8,244 nucleotides of DNA, taken from NCBI GenBank assembly GCA_910576875.1, contig CAJTKI010000064.1, forward strand, positions 1 to 8,244, given 5' to 3'. A program made the translations under genes and the position numbers. Within the stretch, counting starts at the first letter, position 1. Each line of letters opens with the position of its first letter. A model generated the notes under the pieces. That model searched no databases. It was not told where the DNA came from and saw nothing but the letters and a program-made list of their open reading frames with translations. This document shows positions 6,559 to 8,244 of the stretch, piece after piece. This DNA comes from an uncultured Christensenella sp. GTDB lineage: Bacteria; Bacillota; Clostridia; Christensenellales; UBA3700.

Positions 6559-6587
6559 TTGCATTCTCGATCGCGGTGTGCTAGAAT
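6559..6587 (+). promoter_or_regulatory. Extended -10 promoter for tig
   Basis: TAGAAT (6582-6587) is preceded by TGC (6579-6581), giving an extended -10. TTGCAT (6559-6564) lies 17 bases upstream as a partial -35. The transcript would start near 6594, leaving a leader of about 38 bases. The -35 boxes of the tig and rqcH promoters lie back to back only 9 bases apart, so polymerase binding at one could affect the other. Confidence 0.65.
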
Positions 6588-6631
6588 ATCCCTTGCAATG
6601 TATTGAAAACTTTATTCATAGGAGTATATTT

Positions 6632-7918
6632 ATGAGCTACAACAAAGAGATGCTGGAAAACGACAAGGTTCAATTTACCTTTGATGTCGATCAGGCGGAT
6701 TGGAAAAGCGCGATTGACGAGGCGTACAACAAGTCGAAAAACAAGTATCAGGTCGGCGGATTCCGCAAGGGACACGTCCCGCGCAAGGTGATCGAGAGTA
6801 TGTACGGCGTCGGCGTATTCTTTGAAGACGCTTTGGATATAATTCTTCCGAAGTATTACGCGCAAGCGATGGATGCGGAGAAGGAACTCGTTCCGGTCGA
6901 TCGTCCGGAGATCGATATCAACGCGATCAGCGATACGACGTTGAAGTTTACCGCGACCGTGCAATTGAAACCGACCGTGACGCTCGGACAGTACACCGGA
7001 TTGACGTTTAAGAAAGAAAAGGTCAAGGTCTCTAAAGAAGAAATGCAGGCGGAGATCGACAAGGCGTTGGAGAGCGCCGGCGCATGGGAAGATATTACCG
7101 ATCGTCCCGCGCAATTGAAAGACAAAGTCTTGATCGATTACAGCGGCAGCGTGGACGGCGTAAAATTTGACGGCGGCACGGCGGAGAAACAGCCGCTCGA
7201 ATTGGGAAGCAATATGTTTATTCCCGGATTCGAAGATCAGATCGTCGGCATGCGCATCGGAGAGAGCAAAGATATTACCGTGAAGTTCCCCGAGGACTAT
7301 CACGCGGAAGAACTCAAAGGCAAGGACGCCGTATTTGCGGTCAAGTTGCATGAGATCACCGTCAAAAACGTACCTGCGTACGATGACGAATTCGTCAAAG
7401 ACGTGTCCGACTGCGAAACGGTAAAAGAGTACGAAGCGCAGATCAAAGAACAGATCAAGGCGGACAAAGAGAAACGCGCCAATGCAAAATTGGAAAACGA
7501 CATGGTCGAAAAGTTCGCCGAACTGGCGAGCGTGAACGTGCCCGAATGCATGATCGAATCGCAGGCGGAGCAAATGGTCGAGGAGTTTGAATACCGTTTG
7601 ATGTACCAAGGACTCAATAAGGACGACTATTACAAGACGACCGGCACCAAACGCGAAGATCTGATCAAGACTTATCACGAGAGCGCCGCGAAAAACGTGC
7701 GGATCAAGCTGGTGCTCAGCGCGATTATGGACGACATCAAGATCCCGGTCGGCGACGAAGACGTCGATGCGAAGATTGCGGAAATGGCGGAAGCCGCCGG
7801 CAAGAGCGTGGAAGAATATTCGAAGGGCATGAACGACGAATACCGCGGCTACATCCGAAACGAACTGGTAACCGACAAGCTGTTTGCGTATTTGATGAAC
7901 AACAACACCATCGAATAA
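6632..7918 (+). CDS. tig: Trigger factor, ribosome-associated chaperone and peptidyl-prolyl isomerase
   Basis: Trigger factor docks at the ribosomal exit tunnel next to protein L23 and shields emerging chains; it also isomerises proline bonds. The protein has 428 residues, the normal length. The ribosome-binding N-domain covers about 1-115 with the signature GFRKGHVP (43-50). The FKBP-type isomerase domain is at about 160-245 (VLIDYSGSVDGVKFDGG, LELGSNMFIPGFEDQIVGM). The helical chaperone C-domain runs from about 250 to 428. The ATG at 6632 is chosen for GGAG at 6621-6624, seven bases upstream, and because MSYNKEMLEN is a natural family start; the frame is open upstream to 6578, but that stretch overlaps the predicted promoter. 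Most residues are charged, and all eleven arginines use CGN codons. The gene precedes clpP, a widespread bacterial arrangement. Confidence 0.97.
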   Translation: MSYNKEMLENDKVQFTFDVDQADWKSAIDEAYNKSKNKYQVGGFRKGHVPRKVIESMYGVGVFFEDALDIILPKYYAQAMDAEKELVPVDRPEIDINAISDTTLKFTATVQLKPTVTLGQYTGLTFKKEKVKVSKEEMQAEIDKALESAGAWEDITDRPAQLKDKVLIDYSGSVDGVKFDGGTAEKQPLELGSNMFIPGFEDQIVGMRIGESKDITVKFPEDYHAEELKGKDAVFAVKLHEITVKNVPAYDDEFVKDVSDCETVKEYEAQIKEQIKADKEKRANAKLENDMVEKFAELASVNVPECMIESQAEQMVEEFEYRLMYQGLNKDDYYKTTGTKREDLIKTYHESAAKNVRIKLVLSAIMDDIKIPVGDEDVDAKIAEMAEAAGKSVEEYSKGMNDEYRGYIRNELVTDKLFAYLMNNNTIE

Positions 7919-7947
7919 ACGACGGCGGAACGCAATCGACAAATACC

Positions 7948-7988
7948 AAAGCTGACGGGTCCGCGATCGGATTGGTCAGCTTTTATTT
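7948..7988 (+). terminator. Strong intrinsic terminator between tig and clpP
   Basis: AAAGCTGAC (7948-7956) pairs perfectly with GTCAGCTTT (7975-7983). Inside it, TCCG (7960-7963) pairs with CGGA (7968-7971) around the tetraloop CGAT, linked to the outer stem by two G-U pairs and one mismatch. The T-rich tract TTTTATTT (7981-7988) follows. It should end most tig transcripts. I see no clear promoter in the 40 bases before clpP, so partial read-through into clpP is likely, letting the hairpin set the tig:clpP ratio. Confidence 0.88.
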
Positions 7989-8028
7989 CCAAAAGGCAAT
8001 TATCATCAAGGAAAAGGAGAACACAGAC

Positions 8029-8244
8029 ATGAATTTGATTCCCAGCGTTATCGATAAGACCGAACACGGCGAAAGAGCATACGATATTTATTCCAGACTG
8101 TTGGAGGACAGAATTATCTTTCTTTCCGGAGAGATTACCGACGATACGGCCAACTCCGTTGTCGCGCAATTGATCTATCTGGAAGCAAAAGACGCGTCCA
8201 GAGACATCAGTCTGTACATCAACAGCCCGGGCGGCTCGGTCAGC
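8029..8244 (+). CDS. clpP: ATP-dependent Clp protease proteolytic subunit (3' truncated)
   Basis: ClpP is the serine protease barrel that degrades proteins unfolded and fed in by ClpX, ClpC or ClpA. Only the first 72 codons are in the window. They show the family N-terminus (MNLIPSVIDKTEHGERAYDI, 1-20), LLEDRIIFLSGEI (24-36), VVAQLIYLEA (48-57) and YINSPGGSV (63-71), which contains the glycine-rich oxyanion/substrate strand. The catalytic serine, histidine and aspartate lie beyond the right edge. AAGGAG at 8014-8019 is nine bases before the ATG. All four arginine codons are AGA, unlike the CGN preference of tig just upstream. clpX would be the expected next gene. Confidence 0.96.
   Translation, partial: MNLIPSVIDKTEHGERAYDIYSRLLEDRIIFLSGEITDDTANSVVAQLIYLEAKDASRDISLYINSPGGSVS

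Noticed and set aside
6581..7942. Open frame of 453 codons on the minus strand covering all of tig
   Set aside because: It is a shadow of tig: GAC/GAA/AAG-rich codons read backwards give Val/Phe/Leu-rich nonsense with no family motif, and the plus-strand protein is unambiguous trigger factor.
7971..8028. CtsR or CIRCE (HrcA) operator before clpP
   Set aside because: One GGTCAG-like half site is visible, but it belongs to the terminator stem and has no partner repeat. No TTAGCACTC/GAGTGCTAA pair is present.

Overview
The window looks like ordinary chromosomal DNA from a bacterium of the phylum Bacillota, probably a Clostridia-type lineage and possibly an uncultured one. The evidence is the gene set and order (yggS-sepF-lspA-rluD, a sporulation-type polysaccharide deacetylase fragment, rqcH, and tig followed by clpP), strong GGAG/AGGAGG ribosome binding sites and SigA-type promoters. 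Coding DNA favours CG-rich codons (GCG, GAT-CG junctions, CGN arginine), while the gaps between genes are very AT-rich. Genus-level placement is not possible from the sequence alone.

Layout. (a) 1-1287: a left-truncated NodB-fold deacetylase, then a tandem OB-fold SSB-like gene 17 bases further on, closed by a strong intrinsic terminator. The first 64 bases form a 23-bp perfect inverted repeat starting at base 1, which I read as a probable foldback assembly artefact. (b) 1288-4692: a 186-base leader with small dyads and an extended -10 promoter, then a tight operon: yggS (PLP-binding), sepF (division), lspA (lipoprotein signal peptidase) and rluD (23S rRNA pseudouridine synthase). Sepf/lspA and lspA/rluD overlap. 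(c) 4746-6470, minus strand: rqcH, the ribosome quality control factor that adds alanine tails, convergent with rluD. (d) 6471-6631: a divergent promoter region with back-to-back SigA-type promoters for rqcH and tig. (e) 6632-8244: tig (trigger factor), a strong terminator-type hairpin, and the first 72 codons of clpP, cut by the window edge.

How the genes fit together. The left operon is the division/envelope/ribosome housekeeping cluster typical of Bacillota. The right half groups nascent-chain functions: trigger factor folds emerging chains, RqcH tags stalled ones, and ClpP is the protease core that in Bacillus destroys Ala-tailed products together with ClpX.

I found no mobile element, CRISPR array, tRNA or rRNA, and no convincing wholly new system. 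The most unusual points are the terminal foldback, a SepF with a long disordered N-terminus and an apparently internal membrane-binding patch, an LspA with a long acidic tail, the two-OB SSB-like protein without the usual acidic tip, and the rqcH/tig/clpP grouping.
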